Part shown: in pieces, positions 16,511 through 25,803 of the stretch | How positions within the stretch are numbered: the stretch's first letter is position 1 | How the letters are laid out: every line of letters starts with the position of its first letter | Assembly: GCA_024330965.1 (NCBI GenBank) | Contig: JANDJL010000005.1 | Location: 1-64,000, forward strand | Origin: Nitrospira sp. | Lineage (GTDB): Bacteria; Nitrospirota; Nitrospiria; Nitrospirales; Nitrospiraceae | Direction: 5' to 3' | DNA length: 64,000 nt | The notes under the pieces: model-generated | Told to the model about the DNA's origin: nothing | The model's input: only the letters and a program-made list of their open reading frames with translations | Databases searched by the model: none | Position numbers and translations under genes: made by a program

Positions 16511-19500
16511 TCAAGTACGACGGACGGAATGCGACCATGGACCGGGCGCGTTCGTTTCTTGGCAGTTGGTATCACAGAGATCGAGGCTTTGCAAGGCTGC
16601 GTTCAGTTCCACGTAGACGGTCGTCCAGTCTTCCCGCGGCATCCGGATCTCGAACGACCTCGGACTTACGAACCGCAGCCGCTTCTGGAAACGCTTCATC
16701 ACGCGGTGAATCGCGCCCTCGGCAACGAGAGCGTTCGGCCCGAATGTCAGGACGGCCGACGAGCCGTGTACTTCGATCGAGGTCAGTCGGAGACGTTTGG
16801 CGTGGATGCGGAGCTGCATGACTTCCAGCAGTCGTTCGACCGGCTCCGGTGGATGGCCGTATCGATCCTGGATTTCCCCGTGGAGCAACGCAAGTTCGCC
16901 GATCTGGTTGCAGGCGCTCAGACGTTTGTAGAGCGACAGCCGTTGGTGCGGGTCGGTCACGAAGTCATCGGGGATGAAGGCCGATACGGGCAGTTGGAGG
17001 GTCGGCTCCGGTTCCTCTTCCACGACCTGGCCTTTAAGCCGCTGAACAGCCTGCTCGACCATTTGCATGTAGAGATCCAGGCCGACCGCTGCGATGTGGC
17101 CGGATTGCTGTTTGCCGAGCAGGTTGCCGGCTCCCCGAATTTCGAGGTCGGCGGCGGCGATACGGAACCCCGAGCCCAGCTCCGTGAATTGTTGAACGGC
17201 GATCAGCCGTTTTTGTGCGTCGCTCGTGAGGGTGCCTTCGTCGGGGATCAGAAAGTATGCGAACGCTTGTTCCCCGCCTCTGCCCACGCGTCCGCGCAGT
17301 TGGTACAACTGCGCGAGACCGAACGTGTCGGCCCGGTTGACGATGATCGTATTGGCGCTGGGCACGTCCAGGCCGGACTGGATGATGGCCGAGGCGAGCA
17401 GGACGTCCGCTTCACGCCTGACGAACTTGAGCATGACCGCCTCCAGCGGCTTACTGCTCATTTGCCCGTGCGCCATGACGATGCGGGCTTCAGGCACCAG
17501 TTTCCGGAGCCAGGCACCCATTGATTCCATGGTTTCGACTCGGTTGTGGACGAAGTACACCTGCCCGCCACGTCCCAGTTCCCGGAGGATCGCGTCGCGG
17601 ACAATCGTGTCGCTGAAGCGAACGACCTCGGTTTTGATTGCCAGGCGTCCCACAGGAGGTGTTTCAATCACTGAGAGATCCCGCACGCCCGACATGGCCA
17701 TTTGAAGCGTGCGGGGGATGGGGGTGGCGGTCAGCGTCAACACGTCCACCTGCGTGCGGAGTTGTTTCAACCGCTCCTTGTGTTTCACGCCGAACCATTG
17801 TTCTTCATCGATGATGACGAGGCCAAGATTGCGGAACACCACGTTCTTCTGAAGAAGGCGATGGGTGCCGATGACGATGTCGATGGCGCCGGATGCGATG
17901 CCCGCAATGACGGCGGTGCTCTCCTGGGGCGATTGAAACCGAGAGAGCAGGGCGACGCGGACGGGAAACGGGGCGAATCGTTCCGCGAAGGTCTCGTAAT
18001 GTTGGTGGGCGAGCAGTGTGGTCGGCACCAATACCGCCACTTGGCGGCCGTGTTCCGCAGCTTTGAAGGCGGCGCGCATGGCCACCTCTGTTTTGCCGTA
18101 CCCGACGTCGCCGCAAACGAGTCGGTCCATCGGCTTCGTCGATTCCATGTCGCGGAAGATGTCCTCGACGACTTTCCGTTGATCTGGCGTCTCTTCGTAC
18201 TCGAACGCGGCCTCGAATTCATGATAGAGCATGCCCCCCGTTTCGTATGAAGGGCGCTTCACCAATTCTCGGCTGGCGTACAGCTCCACCAGTTCGTGAG
18301 CCATGTCCTCGATGTCTTTTTTGACCCGGGCCGTTGTCTTTGCCCATGTGGTTCCGCCGAGGCGGTTGAGACGAGGAACGTGGCTCTCGGCGCCGCTGTA
18401 GCGCTGGACCTGGTTGAGTCGGTCGAGCGGAACGTACAGGGTATCGCCTCCGGCGAACTCCAGCGTCAGATAGTCGCTTTCGAAGTCTTGGACGGCGAGG
18501 CGCTTGAGCCCCCGGTACTTGGCGATCCCGTGTTGGACGTGCACCACGTAATCGCCGATGTTCAGATCCTCCAACGACGACAGGAAGGTGGCGGTTTTGC
18601 TTTTCGCCTGCGGCTTGTAACGGGCGCCTTTCGCGAATAATTCTTCTTCCGTCAAAACGGCAAGGCGCAGGTCGCCGGCGAGGAAGCCGGACGACAACGC
18701 GCCGTGCATGACCTGAAACGGCAGCTTCTCCTCGCTCCGGCGGGACCAGACCTCGGGCCGCCATTCGTCGGCCGGCAAGTCATGCTCTCGGAAAAGCGCC
18801 AGCAGCCGGTCCACTTGTCCTCGGCTTCGGGCCACCAGAATGACCAGATGGTCCGCGCGGAGGCGATCCAGGAGGGCGAGGGTCTGACTGAAAGGGGTGC
18901 CTCTGATGCCCAATCCGACGGCGGCCGGCGTCTGTCCCGTGAAGGAACATGTGAAATCCCATGTTCCGTCCGGAGTCGCCAACGGCTCGAGCGCCAGGGT
19001 CGGCCACGTTGCCGTGGCGCGCTGAATCTCGTCCCACGTCAAAAAGAGCGTCTCCGGCGAGGGGTAGGGGCGCGAGGCGTCGCGATCGGCGTGCCGGAGA
19101 TAGCCGTCCTCGATCTTCTCCCAGGCCGTCCGACAAGCCCGCCGTAACGATTCGGGCTGATCGAGAACCAGGCAGGGAGATCCAGCCAGGTATTGGAACA
19201 TGGAATCCATCCGGCCGTAGATCTCCGGGCTGCGCCACTCCGCGTCAGGCGGGATGGGAGACAGGGCCTCCGGATCATCGACGGCGCGGAGGAACTCCCG
19301 AGCCGGCAACACCAGTCCCTCTTTGATCGTTTTGATCGAGGTCTGCGTCGAAGCGTCGAACAGGCGGATCGATTCGATTTGATCGCCGAGCCATTCGATC
19401 CGGATCGGATCGGTATGGGCGGTCGAAAAAATATCGATGATGCCGCCGCGAACGCTGAACTCCCCGGGAATGTCCACGACCGACACGCGCCGGTACCCCA

Positions 19501-20023
19501 GACGCAGGAGGGCGGCCAGCATCGGCTCTCGCTCGTAGGTCTCTCCTGACTTGAAGCGAATGACGGCTTGCTCGAAGGTGGCGCGGGGCATCACTCGGTG
19601 CATGGCGGCGGTCACGGAGGCGACCAACACGGCGGGGCCGCCGGCACACAGGTTGTGGAGCGTCGTCATGCGGCGGGCGATCAATCCGACATGGGGGGCC
19701 GTCGCTTCGTACGGTAAGGTTTCCCATTCGGGGAACCAACCCAGGTTTTCCGACGGCAGACCCAGAAGAGTGTGGAAAAACACGAGGTCGTTGAACAGCC
19801 GTTCCGCCGATCCCTCGTCGGCGGTCAAGATCACCGATGGGCGAGGCTCATCGGAGGAGCTGGCCTGAGCCTGAATCAACAGACTGAGCGCAAACGCCGG
19901 CGTGGATCCATGCAGCCCTGTCAGACAGATGCGGGATCGGCCTTGGTTCAAGGCCGACTGGAGGGCGATCAGCCATGGGGGGGAGATCCGCATCGTTGAA
20001 GAATGAGTGCCGGTGTTGGACAC
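16511..20023 (-). CDS. mfd: Transcription-repair coupling factor Mfd
   Basis: A 1170-residue SF2 translocase that removes stalled RNA polymerase and recruits UvrA. Domains in order: UvrB-homology region (about 30-350, e.g. [22 protein letters not shown]), RNA-polymerase interaction domain (about 490-560, [18 protein letters not shown]), helicase motor (about 620-970) with Walker [22 protein letters not shown] box (DEEQ), TATPIPRTL, and [16 protein letters not shown], then the C-terminal TRCF domain. Length is standard. rfaE2 ends 3 nt upstream of its ATG, and the PpiC lipoprotein starts 2 nt downstream. Confidence 0.97.
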   Translation of the reverse strand: MSNTGTHSSTMRISPPWLIALQSALNQGRSRICLTGLHGSTPAFALSLLIQAQASSSDEPRPSVILTADEGSAERLFNDLVFFHTLLGLPSENLGWFPEWETLPYEATAPHVGLIARRMTTLHNLCAGGPAVLVASVTAAMHRVMPRATFEQAVIRFKSGETYEREPMLAALLRLGYRRVSVVDIPGEFSVRGGIIDIFSTAHTDPIRIEWLGDQIESIRLFDASTQTSIKTIKEGLVLPAREFLRAVDDPEALSPIPPDAEWRSPEIYGRMDSMFQYLAGSPCLVLDQPESLRRACRTAWEKIEDGYLRHADRDASRPYPSPETLFLTWDEIQRATATWPTLALEPLATPDGTWDFTCSFTGQTPAAVGLGIRGTPFSQTLALLDRLRADHLVILVARSRGQVDRLLALFREHDLPADEWRPEVWSRRSEEKLPFQVMHGALSSGFLAGDLRLAVLTEEELFAKGARYKPQAKSKTATFLSSLEDLNIGDYVVHVQHGIAKYRGLKRLAVQDFESDYLTLEFAGGDTLYVPLDRLNQVQRYSGAESHVPRLNRLGGTTWAKTTARVKKDIEDMAHELVELYASRELVKRPSYETGGMLYHEFEAAFEYEETPDQRKVVEDIFRDMESTKPMDRLVCGDVGYGKTEVAMRAAFKAAEHGRQVAVLVPTTLLAHQHYETFAERFAPFPVRVALLSRFQSPQESTAVIAGIASGAIDIVIGTHRLLQKNVVFRNLGLVIIDEEQWFGVKHKERLKQLRTQVDVLTLTATPIPRTLQMAMSGVRDLSVIETPPVGRLAIKTEVVRFSDTIVRDAILRELGRGGQVYFVHNRVETMESMGAWLRKLVPEARIVMAHGQMSSKPLEAVMLKFVRREADVLLASAIIQSGLDVPSANTIIVNRADTFGLAQLYQLRGRVGRGGEQAFAYFLIPDEGTLTSDAQKRLIAVQQFTELGSGFRIAAADLEIRGAGNLLGKQQSGHIAAVGLDLYMQMVEQAVQRLKGQVVEEEPEPTLQLPVSAFIPDDFVTDPHQRLSLYKRLSACNQIGELALLHGEIQDRYGHPPEPVERLLEVMQLRIHAKRLRLTSIEVHGSSAVLTFGPNALVAEGAIHRVMKRFQKRLRFVSPRSFEIRMPREDWTTVYVELNAALQSLDLCDTNCQETNAPGPWSHSVRRT

Positions 20024-20026
20024 GAC

Positions 20027-20509
20027 TCACGCGGTGGTTGACCGGATGCGGCGGATCAATGCGGTGGTGGACACATCAGGAACAAGGGCGATGGTCTTCA
20101 CGACTCCTCCTCGGGCTTCGACGATCTCGCGGCCGACGATCTTCTCAATCGGCCAATCGCCTCCCTTGACGAGGACGTCGGGCTGGATGTCGGCGATCAG
20201 ACGTGCGGGATCGGACTCGGAAAACATCACCACGTAATCCACGGCCGCCAGGGCCGCCACCACTTCGGCTCGCTGCACGTCCGGTACGATCGGGCGGTCA
20301 GGTCCCTTGTTCAGGCTCCGCACCGAATCATCGCTGTTGACGCCCACCACCAGCAGATCCCCGAGCGCCTTCGCCTCCTGCAGATACCGGACATGGCCGA
20401 CGTGCATGAGATCGAAGCAGCCGTTGGTGAAAACGATTCGTTTGCCCTCTGCACGAGCCCGTTCGAGGATCGGGGTCAATTGCGTGATGCTCAGGACGTT
20501 CCCTCGCAT
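20027..20509 (-). CDS. rfaE2: D-glycero-beta-D-manno-heptose 1-phosphate adenylyltransferase
   Basis: Makes ADP-heptose for the LPS inner core; corresponds to the C-terminal half of E. coli HldE as a separate protein (160 aa). Nucleotidyltransferase motifs: IVFTNGCFDLMHVGHVRYLQEAK (HxGH), VGVNSDDSVRSLNKGPDRPIVP and LVKGGDW with the terminal GG/STTALI segment. gmhA, a step earlier in the same pathway, is 2 kb away on the same strand; the kinase half is not in this window. A TATGAT box 5 nt before the ATG and no ribosome site suggest a leaderless start. Confidence 0.94.
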   Translation of the reverse strand: MRGNVLSITQLTPILERARAEGKRIVFTNGCFDLMHVGHVRYLQEAKALGDLLVVGVNSDDSVRSLNKGPDRPIVPDVQRAEVVAALAAVDYVVMFSESDPARLIADIQPDVLVKGGDWPIEKIVGREIVEARGGVVKTIALVPDVSTTALIRRIRSTTA

Positions 20510-20656
20510 GCCGCATCATACCCATTCGGACGCCGAGATGAAAAGGGAGAAGACGACGGGGCGCCGGACGCCGTTTCCCGTGAGGCGTCACGAGCCGTTT
20601 CGATGAACGGCGAAGGCCGACACTTGACCTGGACAACGCCGGTGGCGGATGCCAAC

Positions 20657-21823
20657 TCATTCTTTTGGGGATACGCCCCCCAGACCGATCACGGAGGAGC
20701 CGTAGCGGGCGATGAGCGTGTCCATGGCTTGGATGGCTCTGGCCCTTCGTTCATCGAACAGCCCCGGCGCGGCGGGGGCGAGATCCGTGAGCGCCAGGCC
20801 GGCCAGGCGATAGGCCGTGCCGGGCTTGATGAGATCGTGGAGGATTTGCCGCACCGTCGGCCACATGTCCGGCTCATAATTGAGCGGGCGGGAAAACCGT
20901 CGCCGTTTGGTGGTGACGGTAAACCGCGAGTCCTTGAGTTTCACGGCGCAAGCGGCGGCGGCTGTTCCGTCTTGCCGAAGGTCATGGGCCAGCATGCTCA
21001 GGAATCCCCGCAGCGTCCGTTCGAGCAATGAACGATCGCATGTATTTCGCTCAAAGGTCGTTTCACGGCTGATGCTTTTTGATTCCCGATTGGAGACGAC
21101 CGGTTCTCGATCGATTCCTCGCGCCAGGTCTCTCACGGCGGTCAGGCCGTCGCCGAACAAATGTCGGAGCGGGCCGTCCCAACGGGCGTCCAGGAGGTCG
21201 CTGATGGTTGTGAGCCCGAGTCTCGTCAGTTTCGACTCCGTCTTGGGACCGACGCCGGGCAAGGCCCGCAGAGGACAGGGAGCCAGAAAAGATGGTTCGG
21301 TTCCCGGTTCGACCACGACAAGTCCGTCAGGTTTATGGCGATCGGCGGCGATTTTAGCGACGGTCTTGCCGGAGGCGATCGCGATGGTGCAACGAAGGCC
21401 GGTTGCGGCAAAGAGTTCGCCTTTCACGAGCCGTCCCAATGTCATGGGATCGGGATACAGCGATTGCAGCTCCGTAGTGTCGGCATAGAATTCGTCGATG
21501 CTGCTCCATTCGGTCAAGGGGAACAGCCGATCGGTTACAGTCCGCATGGCCTCATGCAGTCGTCGATACAATGGGCGATCCGGCGGGAGGAGGATGAGGT
21601 CCGGACACAATTGAAGGGCTTTGACTGTGGGCATGGCGGAGCATACGCCGAAGGCCCTTGCGGCATAGCTGGCAGACGCAATGATGCCCCGCGGCGGCGG
21701 TCCTCCAACCGCGATTGGTTTGCCGGCAAGAAATGGGTGTTGGAGGACGGCGGCGGACGCAAACATGGCGTCCACATCGGCGAAGAGGACTTGGCGAGGC
21801 CAGGGCGGCAGAGACGTCATCAT
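20657..21823 (-). CDS. dinB: DNA polymerase IV (Y family)
   Basis: Translesion polymerase of 388 aa. Palm motifs: VLFADVDAMFASAAVLQ (first catalytic Asp) and WSSIDEFYAD (DE pair; most DinB proteins have SIDEAYLD, so the FYA variant is slightly unusual). RGIIASASYAARAFGVCSAM and RCTIAIASGKTVAKIAADRHKPDG are typical fingers/palm segments. The helix-hairpin-helix LRALPGVGPKTESKLTRLGLTTISDL and a little-finger domain with SRETTFE follow. No clear beta-clamp QL-type peptide other than around the C-terminal AAPGLFDE. It has an AAGGA site upstream of the ATG at 21823 and follows the SprT-like gene by 43 nt. Confidence 0.92.
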   Translation of the reverse strand: MMTSLPPWPRQVLFADVDAMFASAAVLQHPFLAGKPIAVGGPPPRGIIASASYAARAFGVCSAMPTVKALQLCPDLILLPPDRPLYRRLHEAMRTVTDRLFPLTEWSSIDEFYADTTELQSLYPDPMTLGRLVKGELFAATGLRCTIAIASGKTVAKIAADRHKPDGLVVVEPGTEPSFLAPCPLRALPGVGPKTESKLTRLGLTTISDLLDARWDGPLRHLFGDGLTAVRDLARGIDREPVVSNRESKSISRETTFERNTCDRSLLERTLRGFLSMLAHDLRQDGTAAAACAVKLKDSRFTVTTKRRRFSRPLNYEPDMWPTVRQILHDLIKPGTAYRLAGLALTDLAPAAPGLFDERRARAIQAMDTLIARYGSSVIGLGGVSPKE

Positions 21824-21866
21824 CGGTCATCCTTGGGAGAAAGATCGAAATGGGAACGGGAAAACT

Positions 21867-22538
21867 TTAATGATCGAAGGAGGGGAATTCCAGCGTCAAT
21901 TGCCCGGCCGGCTTATCGGCGGGGCCGGATACCGGTGTCCCATTCGATCTGATCGGCGAATGGCGCGCGGCGTCTTCGTTGCACAATTCATCGAGCGTGC
22001 CGCGGCAGATGCCGCAGTGATGCCGGCGCGGGTCGATGGTGTTTCTCTGCCGCTGGTAAATCCGTCCGCATGTTCGGCAGCGCCACGCGAATCGAACCAA
22101 GGACAACACTTCAGGTTGAAGAGAATGATAGATGGTGACGGCCACCTCGCCCGAGCGGTTCATCTCGGTCATTTTTCGCAAAAAATCCGGACCGTGATTC
22201 GGTCGCCGCTTCAGCACGTCGAATTGCCATTGATGGATCATTTCGTGGGCGAGGGTGTTGAGCAGTTCCTGTTCCATATACTGCGTGCGGGCCGCAAGCC
22301 GTTCGAACAGGGGGAGGGACAGGCGGATTTCCCGATGGCTGAAAGCAGGTCCAGGAAGTCGCGTTCGCGGGCCGCCGCGGCTTGCGAACATACCAACTGA
22401 AGACGTGAGGCGTCGGCTCCAGATGATGGAGATCGGCGGCAACAGGTCCGCGAAGTAACGGTGATTCAGCCGAGTCCATTCCTGTTGCAGTACGTTCCGA
22501 GAGAACGAATCAGATGGAGAGAGCGGCCGAACGTCCAT
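21867..22538 (-). CDS. SprT-like zinc metalloprotease domain protein
   Basis: A 223-residue SprT/Spartan-like protein. The metalloprotease motif is LAHEMIHQWQ (HExxH) with a third ligand probably in RRPNHGPDF. A four-cysteine zinc ribbon (CRTCG ... HHCGICRG) follows. In eukaryotes Spartan degrades DNA-protein crosslinks; in bacteria the SprT family role is less clear, but its position between gmhA and dinB fits a repair function. The ATG at 22538 is preferred over TTG at 22550. Its C-terminal 30 residues (after CNEDAARH) look disordered. Confidence 0.85.
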   Translation of the reverse strand: MDVRPLSPSDSFSRNVLQQEWTRLNHRYFADLLPPISIIWSRRLTSSVGMFASRGGPRTRLPGPAFSHREIRLSLPLFERLAARTQYMEQELLNTLAHEMIHQWQFDVLKRRPNHGPDFLRKMTEMNRSGEVAVTIYHSLQPEVLSLVRFAWRCRTCGRIYQRQRNTIDPRRHHCGICRGTLDELCNEDAARHSPIRSNGTPVSGPADKPAGQLTLEFPSFDH

Positions 22539-22557
22539 AGGCGCCGGCAATGGCGCG

Positions 22558-23145
22558 CTAGGATGCGCCGAGCAGCTGTTCCTCGACCAATTCGCAGAGG
22601 ACGTGACCGAGGGTGATATGGCTTTCTTGGATGCGAGACGTAACAGTGGACGGGACGACGAAGGGATAGTCCACTAAGCCGGCCAGTTTGCCGCCTTTTG
22701 CGCCGGTCCAGGCCACCGTGATCAATCCGAGCTCACGGGCCGCCTCTACGCCCTTGAGCACGTTGGGCGAATTGCCGCTGGTGCTGATCGCGATCGCCAC
22801 GTCGCCCTTCTGTCCATGGGCTCGCACTTGCCGGGCGAACAGTTCATCATAGCCGAAGTCATTGGCGATGCAGGTGATCGCGGCGATGTCGGTGGCCAAG
22901 GCTATGGCTGGCAAGGGCTGGCGGTTTCGCATGTAGCGTCCAACGAATTCCGCCGCGATGTGGGCCGCGTCGGTGGCGCTCCCGCCGTTGCCGAACAGCA
23001 GCACCTTGTTGCCTTGGCGGAAGGCGTCGGCCATCAGGCTGCCGACTTGCGCGATGCGGTCGGCATGGTCTCGGGCGAACTGCTCCTTCACGCGCGCGCT
23101 GTCGCTGAATGCGTTGAGGACCGAGTCTTTGAGCACGGCGTTCAT
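22558..23145 (-). CDS. gmhA: Phosphoheptose isomerase
   Basis: Converts sedoheptulose 7-phosphate to D-glycero-D-manno-heptose 7-phosphate, the first step of heptose synthesis for LPS core. SIS-domain protein of 195 aa: KVLLFGNGGSATDAAHIAAEFVGRY, ALATDIAAITCIANDFGYDELFARQV, ISTSGNSPNVLKGVEAARELGL and the zinc/active-site region RIQESHITLGHVLCELVE. The ATG at 23145 has a perfect TTGACA-N17-TAGAAT promoter ending only 7 nt upstream and no ribosome site, so the transcript is probably leaderless. The reading frame from 23181 overlaps this promoter and is not used. Confidence 0.94.
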   Translation of the reverse strand: MNAVLKDSVLNAFSDSARVKEQFARDHADRIAQVGSLMADAFRQGNKVLLFGNGGSATDAAHIAAEFVGRYMRNRQPLPAIALATDIAAITCIANDFGYDELFARQVRAHGQKGDVAIAISTSGNSPNVLKGVEAARELGLITVAWTGAKGGKLAGLVDYPFVVPSTVTSRIQESHITLGHVLCELVEEQLLGAS

Positions 23146-23152
23146 GGGCGCG

Positions 23153-23181
23153 ATTCTAGGCAAGGCGGTCCGACGTGTCAA
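23153..23181 (-). promoter_or_regulatory. Sigma-70 promoter of gmhA (leaderless)
   Basis: Minus strand: perfect TTGACA (23176-23181), 17-nt spacer, TAGAAT (23153-23158), then 7 nt to the gmhA ATG at 23145. Transcription would start at or next to the start codon. It lies back to back with the CARF gene promoter. Confidence 0.7.
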
Positions 23182-23216
23182 CCGCGCAGTCGCAAGACGT
23201 GTCCGTCATGGTCGAA

Positions 23217-23245
23217 TTGAACGGCCGCGGAACCGATGGTATAGT
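23217..23245 (+). promoter_or_regulatory. Sigma-70 promoter of the CARF gene (leaderless)
   Basis: TTGAAC (23217-23222), 17-nt spacer, TATAGT (23240-23245), then 8 nt to the ATG at 23254. There is no ribosome site, so the mRNA is probably leaderless. The -35 of the gmhA promoter is 35 bp away, making a compact divergent control region of 108 bp. Confidence 0.65.
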
Positions 23246-23253
23246 CCGGCGCT

Positions 23254-24510
23254 ATGGCACAGGATCAACCGGTCAAAGCGCTCGTGATTACACTGGTGGA
23301 TGACCCGTCGTCTGCGGCGTATTCGATCAATCGACTGAAGCCCGACATGCTGTGCTTTGTTCTGCCGGAGAAGGGGAAGTCATTGGTGGAATCGATCGTG
23401 CAACCGAAAGTCGAGCGGATGCCGCGGCGGTGGGACTGGATCATCCTGGCCGACGTCCAAGACTTTTCTCTGTGCCATCGCACCCTGGCTCAGTCGCTGC
23501 CCGACCTGCTGCGAACGTGGGAGGTAGAACCGGGTGAGGTGGTGGTCGATCTCACCGGCGCGACTCCGGCCATGGCTGCGGCCCTGTCCATCACATCGTT
23601 GCTTTGGACTTCCAGGATTGTTTGGCTGGTCGAGGGGCGAGAGGGAACCACGAGCGATCTTGTCGATCGTGACGGGCAACGGCGCATCTGGACACAGGCG
23701 AATCCCTGGGACGAAACGGCGACACTCGTTCGACGAGACGGTTGTGAGCTGTTCAATCGAGGTGAATTTGGGACTGCCGCTCAACGGTTCCGCGAACTCG
23801 AAATGCGGGTGAGCGGCGGTGGGAAGCCCCTGTACCGCGCTTTGGCTGATGTGGCGGATGGCTATGGTTGGTGGGAGCGGTTCCACTACCGCCAGGCATG
23901 GGACAAGCTTAAGGGGGCACTCAAGGCCTTGGAAATGGCCTCGCTGTGGGGAGGGCCACCGGGGTTGAAGCCTACGGTCTCCGCCATCAAGGCCAACGTA
24001 GGGTTTTTGGAACGGCTCGTGTTGGATCCCGCCGAGGTCAAGGAGTTGCTCGCAGTGGATTTGTTGGCCCATGCGGCCCGTCGCCTCGAGTCCGGGCGGG
24101 ATCCTGAGCACGCAATGATCGCGCTGCTCCGGGCGCTGGAGGCCTGTGCGCAGCGGCAATTGTACGTCCGCTATCGTATCAAAAGCTGGGATGTCGAGCT
24201 TCACGCCCTTCCATCCCCTCTCCAGGAAACCTGTCGCACTTGTTATCTGGACGACGTGGATGGGAAGTACAAACTGCCGCTCCAGGCGCAGTTCCGTGCC
24301 CTGGCTGGGTTGGGCGATCAGATGGGGCAAAGTTTTTTGCGTGTATGGCCCACCATGAAACCGTTGCTCGATGCGGCGTCCCATGCCGTGCTCGGTCATG
24401 GATATGACCCGATTAAGAGCGAACGGGTCCAGCAGTTTTACGATGTGGTCGTCAAGCTGTCGGGTGTGGCGGAGTCATCGTTGCCGAAATTTCCCGTCTT
24501 GGCTATTTAG
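23254..24510 (+). CDS. CARF-domain protein, Cas02710/TIGR02710-like, without a CRISPR array
   Basis: A 418-residue protein with an N-terminal Rossmann-like CARF domain (about 5-150) whose signature VVVDLTGATPAMAAALS (95-112, D99-T101-G102-x-T104) is the ligand-binding motif of CRISPR-associated ring-nucleotide sensors. The C-terminal part (about 165-410) is helical, with FNRGEFGTAAQRFRELE and LLAHAARRLESGRDPEHAMIALLRALEACAQRQL, the pattern I associate with the Cas02710 family. I find no R-x4-6-H HEPN RNase motif. No cas gene or repeat array occurs in the window. It may sense cyclic oligoadenylate made elsewhere, or be an exapted sensor. ybgC follows after 6 nt. Family call is from motif memory; effector function unknown. 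Confidence 0.75.
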   Translation: MAQDQPVKALVITLVDDPSSAAYSINRLKPDMLCFVLPEKGKSLVESIVQPKVERMPRRWDWIILADVQDFSLCHRTLAQSLPDLLRTWEVEPGEVVVDLTGATPAMAAALSITSLLWTSRIVWLVEGREGTTSDLVDRDGQRRIWTQANPWDETATLVRRDGCELFNRGEFGTAAQRFRELEMRVSGGGKPLYRALADVADGYGWWERFHYRQAWDKLKGALKALEMASLWGGPPGLKPTVSAIKANVGFLERLVLDPAEVKELLAVDLLAHAARRLESGRDPEHAMIALLRALEACAQRQLYVRYRIKSWDVELHALPSPLQETCRTCYLDDVDGKYKLPLQAQFRALAGLGDQMGQSFLRVWPTMKPLLDAASHAVLGHGYDPIKSERVQQFYDVVVKLSGVAESSLPKFPVLAI

Positions 24511-24516
24511 TGCCCC

Positions 24517-24900
24517 ATGGACATTCGCATTTATTACGAAGACACCGATTGCGGTGGCGTCGTCTATTATGCGAACTACCTCAAGTATTTCGAGCGGGCC
24601 AGAACCGAATATCTCGAATCACGTGGTCGATCGGTCGCTCTGCTGATGGAGCAAGGAACGGTCTTTGTCGTGGTCCATGCCGAGGTTCACTACCACGCTC
24701 CTGCTCGATACGGAGATCTCTTGTCGGTCGAGACGGAGGTGGTCGAAGCTGGTGCCGCTTCTTTTACCTTCCGGCACGTGATCAGGGAAAAACAGAGTGG
24801 CCGACTGATTGTGACGGGATCAACGAGATTGGCGGCGACAGACGGCGCAGGGAAGGTCAAGCGTCTGGACAAAGAGACCGCCGCTGCTCTACAGTCTTAG
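24517..24900 (+). CDS. ybgC: YbgC-type acyl-CoA thioesterase
   Basis: Hot-dog-fold thioesterase of 127 aa. The family motif is IYYEDTDCGGVVYYANYLKYFERARTEYL; the Asp and the Tyr/His-type residues around DTDxxGVVYYxxYL form the active site. VVHAEVHYHAPARYGDLLSVET follows as usual. YbgC proteins act on acyl-CoA/ACP and are linked to phospholipid metabolism and the Tol-Pal envelope system; no tol-pal genes are in the window. It starts 6 nt after the CARF gene and is likely co-transcribed with it. Confidence 0.92.
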   Translation: MDIRIYYEDTDCGGVVYYANYLKYFERARTEYLESRGRSVALLMEQGTVFVVVHAEVHYHAPARYGDLLSVETEVVEAGAASFTFRHVIREKQSGRLIVTGSTRLAATDGAGKVKRLDKETAAALQS

Positions 24901-25121
24901 CGGTTCTATCTCTGGGGCGGGGCGCAACGCCAGGTCGGCCCTCAGAGTTGGAAGCGGGGCTGCTAGTCTGTGAGGCTCCGACCGTTCGGCTGCTGTCTCG
25001 GCAGTCGTTCAATGATCAGGAAGAAATCACCAGGAAGATGCCGGAGGCTTCGGCTGCTCTCAGCCTCGGCATTTGTACTGTGTCGGCAGAAGGTTCGTGA
25101 GGAGCAGCGAAAGGAGTGTTC

Positions 25122-25154
25122 ATGTATAACCAAACGAAAGGAGTCAGGGAATGA
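25122..25154 (+). CDS. Ten-codon leader peptide coupled to protoglobin
   Basis: ATG at 25122 opens a 10-residue frame MYNQTKGVRE whose TGA (25152-25154) overlaps the protoglobin ATG at 25151 (ATGA). It has its own AAAGGAG ribosome site 5-11 nt upstream, and the protoglobin site (AAAGGAGTCAGGG) lies inside it. The arrangement suggests translational coupling or a regulatory upstream ORF. No function for the peptide is implied by its sequence. Confidence 0.45.
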   Translation: MYNQTKGVRE

Positions 25155-25744
25155 GTCAGCAGATTCCAGGTTACACCTATGGGACGGCGGCTGTCGCCAA
25201 GTCACCCGTGTCGCTCGACGAGTTCGAGTTGATGAAGAAAAGCGCATTGTTCGGGGAGGAAGACATCAAGTACCTCAAGATGTCCTATGATGTCGTCAAG
25301 GATCAGGTCGAAGCCATCCTGGATGTCTGGTACGGATTCGTCGGTTCGCAGCCTCATCTGCTCAAGGCGTTTCTCGGCAAAGCGGATGGCCAGCCGCTCG
25401 GCGACTACCTGGGCGGGGTCCGCAAGCGATTCGGTCAGTGGATTTTGGATACGGCGCGTGCAGAGTACGATCAGAAGTGGCTTGATTATCAACATGAGAT
25501 CGGCCTCCGTCATCACCGGACGAAGAAGAATAAAACAGACAATGCGCCGGCCTCGGCGGATCACGTGCCGTTCCGCGACCTCTTTGCGCTGATCTTTCCG
25601 GTGACCTTTACGCTCAAGCCCTTTTTGGCGAAAAAAGGCCACTCGGCTGAGGATGTGGACAAGATGTACAACGCTTGGCTTAAGTCCTGCCTGCTCCAAG
25701 TGACGCTCTGGAGCTATCCCTACGTCAAGAGCGGAGACTTTTAG
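25151..25744 (+). CDS. Protoglobin-like haem protein
   Basis: A 197-residue single-domain globin of the protoglobin/globin-coupled-sensor class. The N-terminal Z helix region is VSLDEFELMKKSALFGEEDIKYLKMSYDVV. The proximal haem-binding histidine is most likely in WLDYQHEIGLRHH, and the downstream region is PFRDLFALIFPVTFTLKPFL. No sensor or output domain is attached, so it probably binds O2, NO or CO directly, for example in redox or nitrogen-oxide handling. ATG 25151 has a good AAAGGAG site and is coupled to a 10-codon leader. A strong inverted repeat follows. A weak -24/-12-like element (24949-24964) lies upstream. Confidence 0.88.
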   Translation: MSQQIPGYTYGTAAVAKSPVSLDEFELMKKSALFGEEDIKYLKMSYDVVKDQVEAILDVWYGFVGSQPHLLKAFLGKADGQPLGDYLGGVRKRFGQWILDTARAEYDQKWLDYQHEIGLRHHRTKKNKTDNAPASADHVPFRDLFALIFPVTFTLKPFLAKKGHSAEDVDKMYNAWLKSCLLQVTLWSYPYVKSGDF

Positions 25745-25757
25745 CCGTTTGCGGGCG

Positions 25758-25787
25758 GCGCGATGGGACCCACGGGTCCCATCGCGC
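25758..25787. terminator. Perfect 14-bp inverted repeat between converging genes
   Basis: GCGCGATGGGACCC (25758-25771) and GGGTCCCATCGCGC (25774-25787) are exact reverse complements with a 2-nt centre, so the real hairpin has 12-13 bp and a small loop. It lies between protoglobin (plus) and the IDH C-terminal-domain gene (minus), the expected place for a bidirectional terminator. No T tract follows on either strand. Confidence 0.6.
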
Positions 25788-25803
25788 TTCGCGCGTCAGC
25801 GCG

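Noticed and set aside
15006..17524. Long plus-strand frames opposite the foldase and mfd genes
   Set aside because: They are antisense shadows of clearly recognised minus-strand genes.
24949..24964. Weak sigma-54-like element upstream of protoglobin
   Set aside because: GG and GC spacing is right, but several defined positions are off and it lies nearly 190 nt from the gene; not strong enough to call.
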